This document shows, piece by piece, positions 25,009 through 32,538 of a stretch of DNA of 64,000 nucleotides. Below the pieces are notes generated by a model, which saw nothing but the letters and a program-made list of their open reading frames with translations, was not told the origin of the DNA and did no database searches. Source of the stretch: an uncultured Curtobacterium sp. (GTDB lineage Bacteria; Actinomycetota; Actinomycetes; Actinomycetales; Microbacteriaceae); NCBI GenBank assembly GCA_913778205.1, contig CAJYUW010000017.1, forward strand, positions 1-64,000, given 5' to 3'. A program made the position numbers and the translations under genes. Numbering within the stretch: position 1 is the first letter of the stretch; every line of letters starts with the position of its first letter.

Positions 25009-26105
25009 CCATAGCGACCCGCACCACCGCGATCGGGACGGCGATCGGCGCCGCCGGTACCTTCGGCCTCGGGGCCGTCGTCGCCCGTCGATTGCTGTTC
25101 CCGTCGCCGTACACCGCGACCGCCACCGTCCGGGCGTCGTCCGCCGACGAGGTGGAGTTCGACGCCACCCGCGACACCCGGCTCCCCGGCACCTACCGGA
25201 TCGTCCGCGGCAGCACCTCGGTCCGTGTCGGGGGCGTCGCCGGGCACCGCGACGACGTGGTCCGACGGGCGCTGCTCGACGGACCGGCCCCCGCGACCGG
25301 CGAGTGGACCTGGGACGCGCTCATGCACGACGTCGTCGCCGAGGTGCTCCCCGGCCCGGCGACCGGGCGAGCGAGCGGTCAGGCGACCGAGCGCGCGACC
25401 GGTCGGGCGACCGGGCGCGCGAGCAACCCGGCGACCGGCCAGGCGACCGAGCGCGCGACCGGCCGCGTGGCCGCGACGCACGTCGTCCACGTCCACGGAC
25501 AGTCGCTCGGCCCCCGCCAGGTCCTCCGCGGCATCCCGGTCTGGGAGGCCCTCGGCGCCTCGTCGGAGATCGTCGACACCACGGACCTCCCGCTGCGCTC
25601 GCTCGACGCCGGCGCCGCGGAGCGCATCGTCGAGCGCGTGCGGTCCGCACGGGAGCGCGGCGCCGAGCGGGTCGTCCTGCAGGGCTGGTCGGCCGGCGCG
25701 CTCGCGTGCTCGATCGCCGCGTCCCGGACGTCCGTGGACGGCCTGGTCGGCATCGCACCGCTCCTCGACGTCCGCTCGGCGCTCCGGGGTGCCGTCGGCG
25801 CGTTCCGCCTCCCCCGCTTCGTCGGGAGCGTGGGCGCCCGGATCGCGACGACCCCGACGCTGTCCCGGCTCGCCGGGGCCGCGGTGCCGGTCCGGATCGC
25901 CACCTGGCAGGCGTCGGGGACACCGACACTGCTCGTCCGCTCGACCGCCGACCCGTTCGTCGCGGCAGCCGACGTCTCGGCCGCCGAGCAACGCGGTGCG
26001 ACCGTGGTCAGCTTCCGCACCGCTCCGCACACGCTGGAGTGGAACGAGGACCCCGAGCGCTTCGACGACGCCGTCCGCACCTTCGCCGGGAGCCTCACCG
26101 CCTGA
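25005..26105 (+). CDS. Alpha/beta hydrolase, membrane-associated, with in-frame repeat insertion
   Basis: Protein of 366 aa. ATG 25005 overlaps the previous TGA (ATGA) and has AGGAGCGAG upstream. An N-terminal hydrophobic helix precedes a hydrolase fold with nucleophile elbow GWSAG (227-231), likely acid Asp in STADPFVAA, and His in TAPHTLEW. Residues ~119-154 are a Gly/Ala/Thr/Arg repeat (QATERATGR) from a 60-bp tandem duplication inside the domain. This may be a surface loop expansion. Coupling to the 7-TM gene implies that it works with the regulator/protease/membrane set. Substrate is unknown. Confidence 0.82.
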   Translation: MTIATRTTAIGTAIGAAGTFGLGAVVARRLLFPSPYTATATVRASSADEVEFDATRDTRLPGTYRIVRGSTSVRVGGVAGHRDDVVRRALLDGPAPATGEWTWDALMHDVVAEVLPGPATGRASGQATERATGRATGRASNPATGQATERATGRVAATHVVHVHGQSLGPRQVLRGIPVWEALGASSEIVDTTDLPLRSLDAGAAERIVERVRSARERGAERVVLQGWSAGALACSIAASRTSVDGLVGIAPLLDVRSALRGAVGAFRLPRFVGSVGARIATTPTLSRLAGAAVPVRIATWQASGTPTLLVRSTADPFVAAADVSAAEQRGATVVSFRTAPHTLEWNEDPERFDDAVRTFAGSLTA

Positions 26106-26122
26106 GCTCCCCGGAACGGGCA

Positions 26123-26151
26123 ACGGCCCCGGTCCGAAGGACCGGGGCCGT
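26123..26151 (-). terminator. Terminator hairpin of 6C RNA (also usable by the hydrolase operon)
   Basis: Perfect 13-bp stem ACGGCCCCGGTCC/GGACCGGGGCCGT with a 3-nt loop. It forms the 3' end of the minus-strand 6C RNA and lies 18 bp after the plus-strand hydrolase stop. Confidence 0.85.
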
Positions 26152-26226
26152 CGGCGGCTCGACACGTTGGGGGGAACAGCCGAGCCGCTCACATCCGAGG
26201 AGCTGGGGGGAACGCCTCGGGTGTGG
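26123..26226 (-). ncRNA. 6C RNA (actinobacterial small RNA with two C6 loops)
   Basis: On the minus strand two adjacent hairpins each carry six cytosines in the loop. The first is at 26190-26225 (11-bp stem, loop with GTTCCCCCCAGC); the second at 26154-26188 (8-bp stem, loop with GTTCCCCCCAAC). A strong terminator hairpin follows. This is the defining architecture of the 6C RNA motif of Actinobacteria. A TACGGT -10 box at 26231-26236 puts the 5' end near 26225. C-rich loops are known in 6C RNAs to pair with G-rich mRNA regions such as ribosome binding sites. Confidence 0.92.
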
Positions 26227-26230
26227 TTCA

Positions 26231-26236
26231 ACCGTA
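26231..26236 (-). promoter_or_regulatory. -10 box of 6C RNA
   Basis: TACGGT on the minus strand, 6-7 nt before the inferred 5' end of the 6C RNA. Confidence 0.6.
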
Positions 26237-26364
26237 CCGCGCCTCGGCGACGGATGTGGGGAACCATCCGACCGACGTGACGGGATACGGACTGCTGGTG
26301 ACGAGCTCCGCACGGGAGGCGCGGTGCCGGCTGGCACCGTCAATCCCCCGCGGGCACGATCGGA

Positions 26365-26405
26365 ACGCCCCGCTCAGCGGCTCACATCGCCGCTGCGCGG
26401 GGCGT
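26365..26405 (-). terminator. Long hairpin downstream of clpC
   Basis: ACGCCCCGC/GCGGGGCGT (9 bp) stacked on AGCGGC/GCCGCT with a 7-nt loop, 24 bp after the clpC stop. No T-run follows. A degenerate 42-bp-repeat half copy lies just beyond it (26311-26340). Confidence 0.65.
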
Positions 26406-26428
26406 GCCCGTCAGGGCGTGGTCGCGTC

Positions 26429-28927
26429 CTAGGACTCGATCTCGCCGGCCGTCTCGGCAGCGCCGGTGAGGACCTCCTCGCGACCCGGCTGCCGCCCGGT
26501 CTCGAACTGGAACGCACCGTCGTGGAAGTCGACCTTCACGTGGTCACCGGCGTTGAGCTCACCCTGCAGGATGTGCTCGGACAGCTGGTCCTCGACCTCG
26601 TGCTGCATCGCGCGACGGAGCGGGCGAGCACCCAGGGCCGGGTCGAACCCGACCTTGATGAGCTGCTCCTTGGCGGCGAGCGTCAGCTCCACCGTCATGT
26701 CGCGGTCGAGCAGGCGGTCCGCCAGACGCTTCACGAACAGGTCCACGATCTGCAGCAGCTCGGACTGCGAGAGCTGGGGGAACACGATCGTGTCGTCGAC
26801 GCGGTTGAGGAACTCCGGCTTGAAGTGCTTCTTGAGCTCCTCGTTCACCTTCGAGCGCATGCGGTCGTAGCCGACGCCCGAGTCGCCCTCGATCTGGAAG
26901 CCCACCGGACCACCCGCGATGCCCTGCGAACCGAGGTTCGTGGTCATGATGATGACGGTGTTCTTGAAGTCGACGACGCGGCCCTGACCGTCGGTCAGGC
27001 GGCCTTCCTCGAGCACCTGCAGCAGCGAGTTGAAGATGTCCGGGTGGGCCTTCTCGATCTCGTCGAAGAGGACCACGGAGAACGGCTTGCGACGCACCTT
27101 CTCGGTGAGCTGGCCGCCCTCCTCGAACCCGACGAACCCGGGAGGGGCACCGAAGAGTCGCGAGACCGTGTGCTTCTCACCGAACTCCGACATGTCAAGG
27201 GAGATCAGCGCGCCCTCGTCGTCGAAGAGGAACTCGGCGAGCGCCTTGGCGAGCTCGGTCTTCCCGACGCCCGTGGGGCCGGCGAAGATGAACGAGCCCG
27301 AGGGACGGTTCGGGTCCTTCAGACCGGCACGGGTGCGGCGGATGGTCTTCGAGAGGGCCGAGATGGCCTCCTCCTGTCCGATGACGCGCTCGTGCAGGGC
27401 CTTCTCCATGAAGACGAGCCGCGAGGTCTCCTCCTCCGTGAGCTTGAAGACCGGGATGCCCGTGGCCTGCGCCAGGACCTCGGCGATGATGCCCTCGTCG
27501 ACGGTGCCGGACGCGGCGACGTCACCCGCACGCCACTGCTTCTCGAGGCGGAGACGCTCGCCGAGGAGCTTCTTCTCCTCGTCGCGGAGCGAAGCGGCCT
27601 TCTCGAAGTCCTGCTCCTCGATCGCGGCTTCCTTCGACCCGCGGACCGTCGAGATCTTCTCGTCGAACTCGCGGAGCTCCGGCGGCGCGGACAGGATCGA
27701 CAGGCGGAGGCGTGCGCCGGCCTCGTCGATCAGGTCGATGGCCTTGTCCGGCAGGAAGCGGTCCTGCACGTAGCGGTCCGCGAGGTTCGCCGCGGCGACG
27801 ATCGCGCCGTCGGTGATGGACACCTTGTGGAACGCCTCGTACTTGTCGCGGAGGCCCTTGAGGATGTTGATCGCGTGCGGCAGCGACGGCTCGTTGACCT
27901 GCACCGGCTGGAAGCGGCGCTCGAGTGCGGCGTCCTTCTCGAAGTGCTTGCGGTACTCGTCGAGCGTGGTGGCACCGATGGTCTGGAGCTCACCGCGGGC
28001 GAGGAGCGGCTTGAGGATCGACGCGGCGTCGATCGCACCCTCGGCAGCACCGGCCCCGACGAGCGTGTGGATCTCGTCGATGAAGACGATGATGTCGCCG
28101 CGGGTGCGGATCTCCTTCGTGACCTTCTTGAGGCGCTCCTCGAAGTCACCGCGGTAGCGGGAGCCGGCGATGAGCGACCCGAGGTCGAGCGAGTAGAGCT
28201 GCTTGTCCTTCAGCGTCTCCGGGACGTCGCCCTTGACGATCGCCTGGGCGAGGCCCTCGACGACCGCGGTCTTGCCGACACCAGGCTCACCGATCAGGAC
28301 GGGGTTGTTCTTGGAGCGACGGGAGAGGATCTGCATGACCCGCTCCATCTCCTTCTCGCGCCCGATGACCGGGTCGAGCTTGGCGTCGCGGGCGGCCTGG
28401 GTGAGGTTCCGACCGAACTGGTCGAGGACCTGCGACCCCTGCTGCGCGTTCTGCTGGGTCTCGCCGCCGACGGCGACCGCTTCCTTGCCCTGGTAGCCGG
28501 ACAGGAGCTGGATGACCTGCTGACGGACGCGGTTGAGGTCCGCGCCGAGCTTGACGAGCACCTGGGCGGCGACGCCCTCGCCCTCGCGGATGAGGCCGAG
28601 GAGGATGTGCTCGGTGCCGATGTAGTTGTGGCCGAGCTGCAGCGCCTCGCGCAGGGACAGCTCGAGCACCTTCTTGGCGCGCGGCGTGAACGGGATGTGC
28701 CCGGTCGGCTGCTGCTGCCCCTGCCCGATGATGTCCTGGACCTGCTCGCGGACGGCATCGAGCGAGATGCCGAGCGACTCCAGCGCCTTGGCGGCGACGC
28801 CCTCTCCCTCGTGGATGAGGCCGAGGAGGATGTGCTCGGTGCCGATGTAGTTGTGGTTGAGCATCTTCGCTTCTTCTTGAGCGAGGACGACAACACGACG
28901 GGCTCGGTCGGTGAATCTCTCGAACAT
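26429..28927 (-). CDS. clpC: ATP-dependent Clp protease ATP-binding subunit ClpC
   Basis: Protein of 832 aa with ATG at 28927 and GGGAGAGC upstream. Two ClpN repeats ([20 protein letters not shown]) precede AAA module 1 ([16 protein letters not shown]), a central UVR/M domain ([18 protein letters not shown]), AAA module 2 ([16 protein letters not shown]) and a C-terminal D2-small domain. ClpC unfolds substrates for the ClpP peptidase and is usually essential in actinobacteria. It is monocistronic. The upstream gap to nadK holds palindromic repeat copy B and both promoters. Length is normal. Confidence 0.98.
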   Translation of the reverse strand: MFERFTDRARRVVVLAQEEAKMLNHNYIGTEHILLGLIHEGEGVAAKALESLGISLDAVREQVQDIIGQGQQQPTGHIPFTPRAKKVLELSLREALQLGHNYIGTEHILLGLIREGEGVAAQVLVKLGADLNRVRQQVIQLLSGYQGKEAVAVGGETQQNAQQGSQVLDQFGRNLTQAARDAKLDPVIGREKEMERVMQILSRRSKNNPVLIGEPGVGKTAVVEGLAQAIVKGDVPETLKDKQLYSLDLGSLIAGSRYRGDFEERLKKVTKEIRTRGDIIVFIDEIHTLVGAGAAEGAIDAASILKPLLARGELQTIGATTLDEYRKHFEKDAALERRFQPVQVNEPSLPHAINILKGLRDKYEAFHKVSITDGAIVAAANLADRYVQDRFLPDKAIDLIDEAGARLRLSILSAPPELREFDEKISTVRGSKEAAIEEQDFEKAASLRDEEKKLLGERLRLEKQWRAGDVAASGTVDEGIIAEVLAQATGIPVFKLTEEETSRLVFMEKALHERVIGQEEAISALSKTIRRTRAGLKDPNRPSGSFIFAGPTGVGKTELAKALAEFLFDDEGALISLDMSEFGEKHTVSRLFGAPPGFVGFEEGGQLTEKVRRKPFSVVLFDEIEKAHPDIFNSLLQVLEEGRLTDGQGRVVDFKNTVIIMTTNLGSQGIAGGPVGFQIEGDSGVGYDRMRSKVNEELKKHFKPEFLNRVDDTIVFPQLSQSELLQIVDLFVKRLADRLLDRDMTVELTLAAKEQLIKVGFDPALGARPLRRAMQHEVEDQLSEHILQGELNAGDHVKVDFHDGAFQFETGRQPGREEVLTGAAETAGEIES

Positions 28928-29049
28928 GTGCTCTCCCTTGCCGGACCGGTACTGGCCCGGTGACGTACATCGAGACTAACCAGCGGACCCCGTGAGGGCT
29001 GCCCCTGTTCGCCGTGGGCGTGACCCCTGTGCGCTCACGCGCACACGGC

Positions 29050-29091
29050 GGACGGGAGGCACGGTGCGGGCCCGCCACGGGCCTCCCGTCC
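29050..29091. repeat. 42-bp palindromic repeat, copy B
   Basis: Ends GGACGGGAGGC and GCCTCCCGTCC, central GCGGGCCCGC. It lies in the divergent clpC-nadK promoter region. Confidence 0.88.
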
Positions 29092-29184
29092 GGCGGTCGG
29101 CCGCGACCCGCCACCGGGGGCGCGGTCCGTCGCGACGCGCCACCCGCCGGGGGTGCGTCCGGCGGGAGTCGGTACCATCCGGGC

Positions 29185-30117
29185 ATGGAGCAGCCCGTCG
29201 TCGGCCTCGTCGTCCACCCGACCAAGAACGTGCAGGAGTCCGTCGAGACCCTGCGCCGCTGGAACGCCTCCGGCCGCGGCGAGCTCATCGCCCGACGAGC
29301 CGACGCGCAGCGCCTCGGCGGGACGATCGACGTCGTCGACGAGGACGAGTTCACCGACCGCGTGGACATGGTCGTGGCGCTCGGCGGCGACGGCACCATG
29401 CTCGGGGCGATGCGCCTCGTCGCCCGGCGACCGGTACCCGTGCTCGGGGTGAACTACGGCAACGTCGGGTTCCTCGTCGAGATCGAGCCGCCGGAGCTCG
29501 AGGCGGCGCTCGAGCGGCTCTCCGCCGGCGAGTACCAGCTCGAGCCGCACCACGCCCTCGAGGCGAAGCTGTCCTGGAGCGGTGCGCGGACGGAGTACCT
29601 CGCCTTCAACGACCTCACCGTGGTCCGACGCCCGGGAGCGGGTCAGGTGTCGGCGGACCTCAGCGTGGGCGGCCTCGGCTACGGGTACTACCGCGCGGAC
29701 GCGATCGTGGCGTCCACGCCGGCCGGGTCCACCGCCTACAACTACGCGGCGGGTGGGCCGGTGCTCTCCCCCGCGCTCTCCGGTTCGGTCGTCACGCCGG
29801 TCGCCCCGATGGCAGGCATCGACCGGTCGGTGGTGCTCGCGGCGCGGGAGCGGTACCGGCTGGACATCGCCGAGGGGACGCGGAGCGCCGCCCTGGAGGT
29901 CGACGGGCTCGTGGTCGGCGAGGTCGCGACGGGTGCGCAGATCGACGTCCGGCTCCGCAAGGACGCGTCGAGCGTGGTGCGCCTCGACGCCGCACGGCAC
30001 GGCCGGACCGGGCGGGTGAAGCTCAGCCTGCTGGACCTGCCCGTCCGACCGGACCAGCTCATCGAGCTCATCCCGCAGGACCTTCGGCAGCGCCTGTCCC
30101 ACGACCTCGAGCAGTAG
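29185..30117 (+). CDS. nadK: NAD kinase
   Basis: Protein of 310 aa. ATG 29185 lies 6 nt after TACCAT (29173-29178), a leaderless start. The catalytic GGDGTML motif is near residue 73, NYGNVGFLVEI follows, and the substrate segment STPAGSTAYNYAAGGPVL is present. The enzyme phosphorylates NAD to NADP. It stands alone rather than next to recN and a TlyA-type gene as in many actinobacteria, so it may be one of two NAD kinases. It is convergent with the sigma-factor gene, with a shared terminator between them. Confidence 0.93.
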   Translation: MEQPVVGLVVHPTKNVQESVETLRRWNASGRGELIARRADAQRLGGTIDVVDEDEFTDRVDMVVALGGDGTMLGAMRLVARRPVPVLGVNYGNVGFLVEIEPPELEAALERLSAGEYQLEPHHALEAKLSWSGARTEYLAFNDLTVVRRPGAGQVSADLSVGGLGYGYYRADAIVASTPAGSTAYNYAAGGPVLSPALSGSVVTPVAPMAGIDRSVVLAARERYRLDIAEGTRSAALEVDGLVVGEVATGAQIDVRLRKDASSVVRLDAARHGRTGRVKLSLLDLPVRPDQLIELIPQDLRQRLSHDLEQ

Positions 30118-30191
30118 CCGCGCGGGCCGGAGCTGCGCGGGCGGGAGCCGCGCGGACCGGCCGTCGTCGGACCGGCCCCGGACGTGCGAGT

Positions 30192-30220
30192 GGCCCGCCC
30201 CGGCATCGCCGGGACGGGCC
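30192..30220. terminator. Bidirectional terminator between nadK and sigma factor
   Basis: GGCCCG-c-CCCGGC / GCCGGG-a-CGGGCC, 13-position stem with one mismatch and an ATC loop, between convergent genes. Confidence 0.75.
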
Positions 30221-30309
30221 GTTCCCATCACCCCACCGGTCCGTCTTCCCACAGAGCGGACCGGTTCCCCGAGCCGGAGCGGACGCCCCGGCCGAAGTTC
30301 CTCGCTGAC

Positions 30310-31383
30310 CTAGTCGGTCAGGTACAGCTGCATGTCCTGCGAGACCGCCTTGGCGAACAGGCGCAGCTTCGCGCGGGACTCCACCCGGCTGACGGCCTGG
30401 CGGGTCGTGTGCACGATCTTGGAGATCTCGTCGAGCGTCATCGGCTTGTCGTCGTCGAGGCCGTAGCGCATGCGGATCACGTTCGCCTCGTCGCTCGGCA
30501 ACTCGGCCACGATCGAGCGGATGTCGCGGTGCAGCAGCGTGGTCTCGGTGAGCTCGTTCGGGCTCGCGGCGTCCTCGTCCTCGATGAAGTCGCCCAGCTC
30601 GCTGTCGTCCGAGTCGCCGACGACGGTGTGGATCGACACCGGCTCGTGCGAGCGGCCCTTGAGGTCCAGCAGTTCCTCGACGCTCATGCTCAGCTCGGCC
30701 GCGACCTCGTCGGGCATCGGCGCGCGGCCGAGGTCCACGGTCAGGTCGCGCTCGGTGCGGCTGATCTTGTTGATGAGCTCGACGGTGTGGACCGGGATGC
30801 GGATCGTGCGGGCCTTGTCGGCGAGGCCGCGCGAGATGGCCTGGCGGATCCACCACGTGGCGTAGGTCGAGAACTTGTAGCCCTGCGTGAAGTCGAACTT
30901 CTCGACCGCGCGGACGAGGCCGAGGTTGCCCTCCTGGATGACGTCCATGAACGGCAGGCCGCGCTGCGAGTAGCGCTTGGCGATGCTCACGACCAGGCGG
31001 AGGTTCGAGGTGATCATGCGCTCCTTGGCGCGCTCACCGTCGCGGACCAGCCAGCGCAGCTCGCGCTGGAGGGTCTTGTCGATCCCGGTCTCGGTCGTGA
31101 GCTTCTCCTCCGCGAAGAGGCCGACCTCGATGCGCCGGGCGATCAGGGCTTCTTCCTCGGCGGTGAGGAGCGAGAGCCGACCGATGTGCCGGAGGTAGTC
31201 GCCGACCTGGTCGACGGATGCGCCGCGGACTCCGGCGAGCTGCTCGTCGGCCTCGACCTCGGTGTCCAGGGTGGTCGTCTCGACGGACGCGTCGGCGGTC
31301 TTGGCCGCCGCGGCCTTCCGCGTCGTGCTGCGACGGGTGGTGGTGCCGTTCGTCGTGGTCGGTGCTGCCGTTGCGATCGTCAT
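30310..31383 (-). CDS. RNA polymerase sigma-70 factor (primary-like, HrdB/SigB group)
   Basis: Protein of 357 aa with ATG at 31383 and GGGAGAGAG upstream; the ORF-track start at 31464 adds no conserved sequence. A Thr/Ala/Lys-rich N-terminal tail (1-50) precedes region 1.2 (DQVGDYLRHIGRLSLLTAEEE), region 2 (NLRLVVSIAKRY and YKFSTYATWWIRQAI), region 3 and region 4 with helix-turn-helix (MTLDEISKIVHTTRQAVSRVE). Region 2.4 and 4.2 resemble primary sigma factors. The short N-terminus and the C-terminal QLYLTD suggest a group 2 factor, although it could be a short principal sigma. Confidence 0.9.
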   Translation of the reverse strand: MTIATAAPTTTNGTTTRRSTTRKAAAAKTADASVETTTLDTEVEADEQLAGVRGASVDQVGDYLRHIGRLSLLTAEEEALIARRIEVGLFAEEKLTTETGIDKTLQRELRWLVRDGERAKERMITSNLRLVVSIAKRYSQRGLPFMDVIQEGNLGLVRAVEKFDFTQGYKFSTYATWWIRQAISRGLADKARTIRIPVHTVELINKISRTERDLTVDLGRAPMPDEVAAELSMSVEELLDLKGRSHEPVSIHTVVGDSDDSELGDFIEDEDAASPNELTETTLLHRDIRSIVAELPSDEANVIRMRYGLDDDKPMTLDEISKIVHTTRQAVSRVESRAKLRLFAKAVSQDMQLYLTD

Positions 31384-31728
31384 CTGACTCTCTCCCTGCG
31401 TTCGACGGTGATGGGCCTCAGGTGGGGGTGCTGATGAGTAAAGCGGTTGCAAGGTGTACCCCACAAATCGTTCGGACCGATTCCCAGGGTTCTCCGTGCT
31501 TCACCATCGGAACCGTCCCCCACGGGGTACGGCGTGCCGTCAGTCTGACGCCGCACGACGCCCGGTGACAAGCGGATGTCGCCGTGTTTCCGGGGTTGCA
31601 TCGGTGTTTCTTGCACGTTTCGGAGCATGTACCCCGAGCGGCCGCGCCGCGTGGACACGAAAAAGGGGTACGACGTTCCGGATCGCAGCGATCCGGATGT
31701 CGTACCCCGATGAACGGCGGTGCGGGTG
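31384..31728. other. Sigma-factor leader and upstream terminator region
   Basis: 345 bp without a gene. It contains the sigma-factor promoter/leader (lower GC, around 31430-31520) and, at 31665-31708, a terminator belonging to the small upstream gene. Short ORFs here are not conserved. Confidence 0.6.
31665..31708 (-). terminator. Rho-independent terminator of small acidic protein gene
   Basis: 20-21-bp stem (GGGGTACGAC...GTCGTACCCC) with one bulge and a CAG loop, followed on the minus strand by TTTTT. Confidence 0.9.
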
Positions 31729-31860
31729 TCACCAGGAGGGTTCGAGCCACCCGTCCCGGCGCTTCGAGACCTCGAGGTCGGCGTCGCGGTCGAACTCGTC
31801 GTACTCGCTCTCGATGTCGCCGACGAGGCTGCGACCGGCGGGGAACTGCTTCAGGGGCAT
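31729..31860 (-). CDS. Small acidic protein, 43 aa
   Basis: Not in the ORF track. Reads MPLKQFPAGRSLVGDIESE, ends DGWLEPSW. ATG at 31860 lacks a clear ribosome binding site; an in-frame TTG 27 nt upstream is an alternative. A canonical terminator 20 bp after the stop shows that transcription ends here, which supports a real gene or small RNA. Function unknown. Confidence 0.5.
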   Translation of the reverse strand: MPLKQFPAGRSLVGDIESEYDEFDRDADLEVSKRRDGWLEPSW

Positions 31861-31934
31861 GCGGACGATGCTCGCCCCGCGGGGCAACCTGCTCGCGACG
31901 CAGCGGTGAACGGCGGGTGACGGGGCCCCGGCTG

Positions 31935-32069
31935 TCAGACGTCGACGTCGTCCTCATCGCCGTCCACCCAGTGCTCGTCACGCATCGGGTCGGCGAGGAC
32001 CCGGTGGCCGAAGGCGTCCTCGGCGTCGACGGGTTCCAGCTCGGCCGGGCCGGCGTCGGGCGTGCGCAT
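31935..32069 (-). CDS. Small acidic protein, 44 aa
   Basis: ATG at 32069 with GGAGG directly upstream. Reads MRTPDAGPAELEPVDAEDAF, ends VDGDEDDVDV. Very acidic C-terminus, no membrane segment. It lies 74 bp upstream of the other small acidic protein on the same strand, possibly one transcript ending at 31665. The longer ORF-track version extends upstream without a start signal. Confidence 0.45.
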   Translation of the reverse strand: MRTPDAGPAELEPVDAEDAFGHRVLADPMRDEHWVDGDEDDVDV

Positions 32070-32124
32070 GCCTCCAGTGCAGCACCGACGGGTGAACCGC
32101 ACGTGAACCCGGCCGCGGGTCTGA

Positions 32125-32217
32125 GCGCGGGTGCTCCGCAGGGCGTCCCCCGGCGGCCGCCACTCGGCGGGAAGCGCGGGCGGGCTCCGCCGCGCGGGTG
32201 CTCCGCAGGGCGTCCCC
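32125..32217. repeat. 67-bp imperfect tandem duplication
   Basis: The same 26 bp (GCGCGGGTGCTCCGCAGGGC and six more) occur at 32125 and 32192, followed by similar CTCGGCGG-containing sequence. The second copy runs into the 3' end of the gene at 32227, so the duplication copied the end of that gene. Confidence 0.7.
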
Positions 32218-32226
32218 GGGCGGGCG

Positions 32227-32430
32227 CTACTCGGCGGACGCCGGGGAGGGCGCAGGCCGGCCGTGCTCCCGTTCGAAGCGCGCACGCTCCTCGGCCTCGA
32301 CCTTGGCGTAGGCCGCGCGCTCGGTCCGGTCGGCACGCATGATCGCGCGCATGACGAACCAGAAGATGAGGCCGACGATGACGGTCGGCGTCAGGGCGAA
32401 GATGATCCCGGTCACGACTCCATGCGGCAC
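32227..32430 (-). CDS. Small single-pass membrane protein, 67 aa
   Basis: GTG 32430 lies 6 nt after TAGGAT (32437-32442), a leaderless start. One membrane helix (VVTGIIFALTPTVIVGLIFWFVM) and a charged cytoplasmic helix (RADRTERAAYAKVEAEERARF). Resembles small actinobacterial membrane proteins with no assigned function. Confidence 0.75.
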   Translation of the reverse strand: MPHGVVTGIIFALTPTVIVGLIFWFVMRAIMRADRTERAAYAKVEAEERARFEREHGRPAPSPASAE

Positions 32431-32442
32431 GGCAGCATCCTA

Positions 32443-32473
32443 ACGCCCCACCCTGCGCGGCAGGGTGGGGCGT
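32443..32473 (-). terminator. Terminator downstream of fdhA
   Basis: Perfect 14-bp stem ACGCCCCACCCTGC/GCAGGGTGGGGCGT with a GCG loop. Confidence 0.85.
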
Positions 32474-32538
32474 CTGGGTCGAGCACCGGGCCGGCGGACG
32501 ACGCGCCCCCTCGGCCGCGTCGTCCGCCGGTCCCGCGG

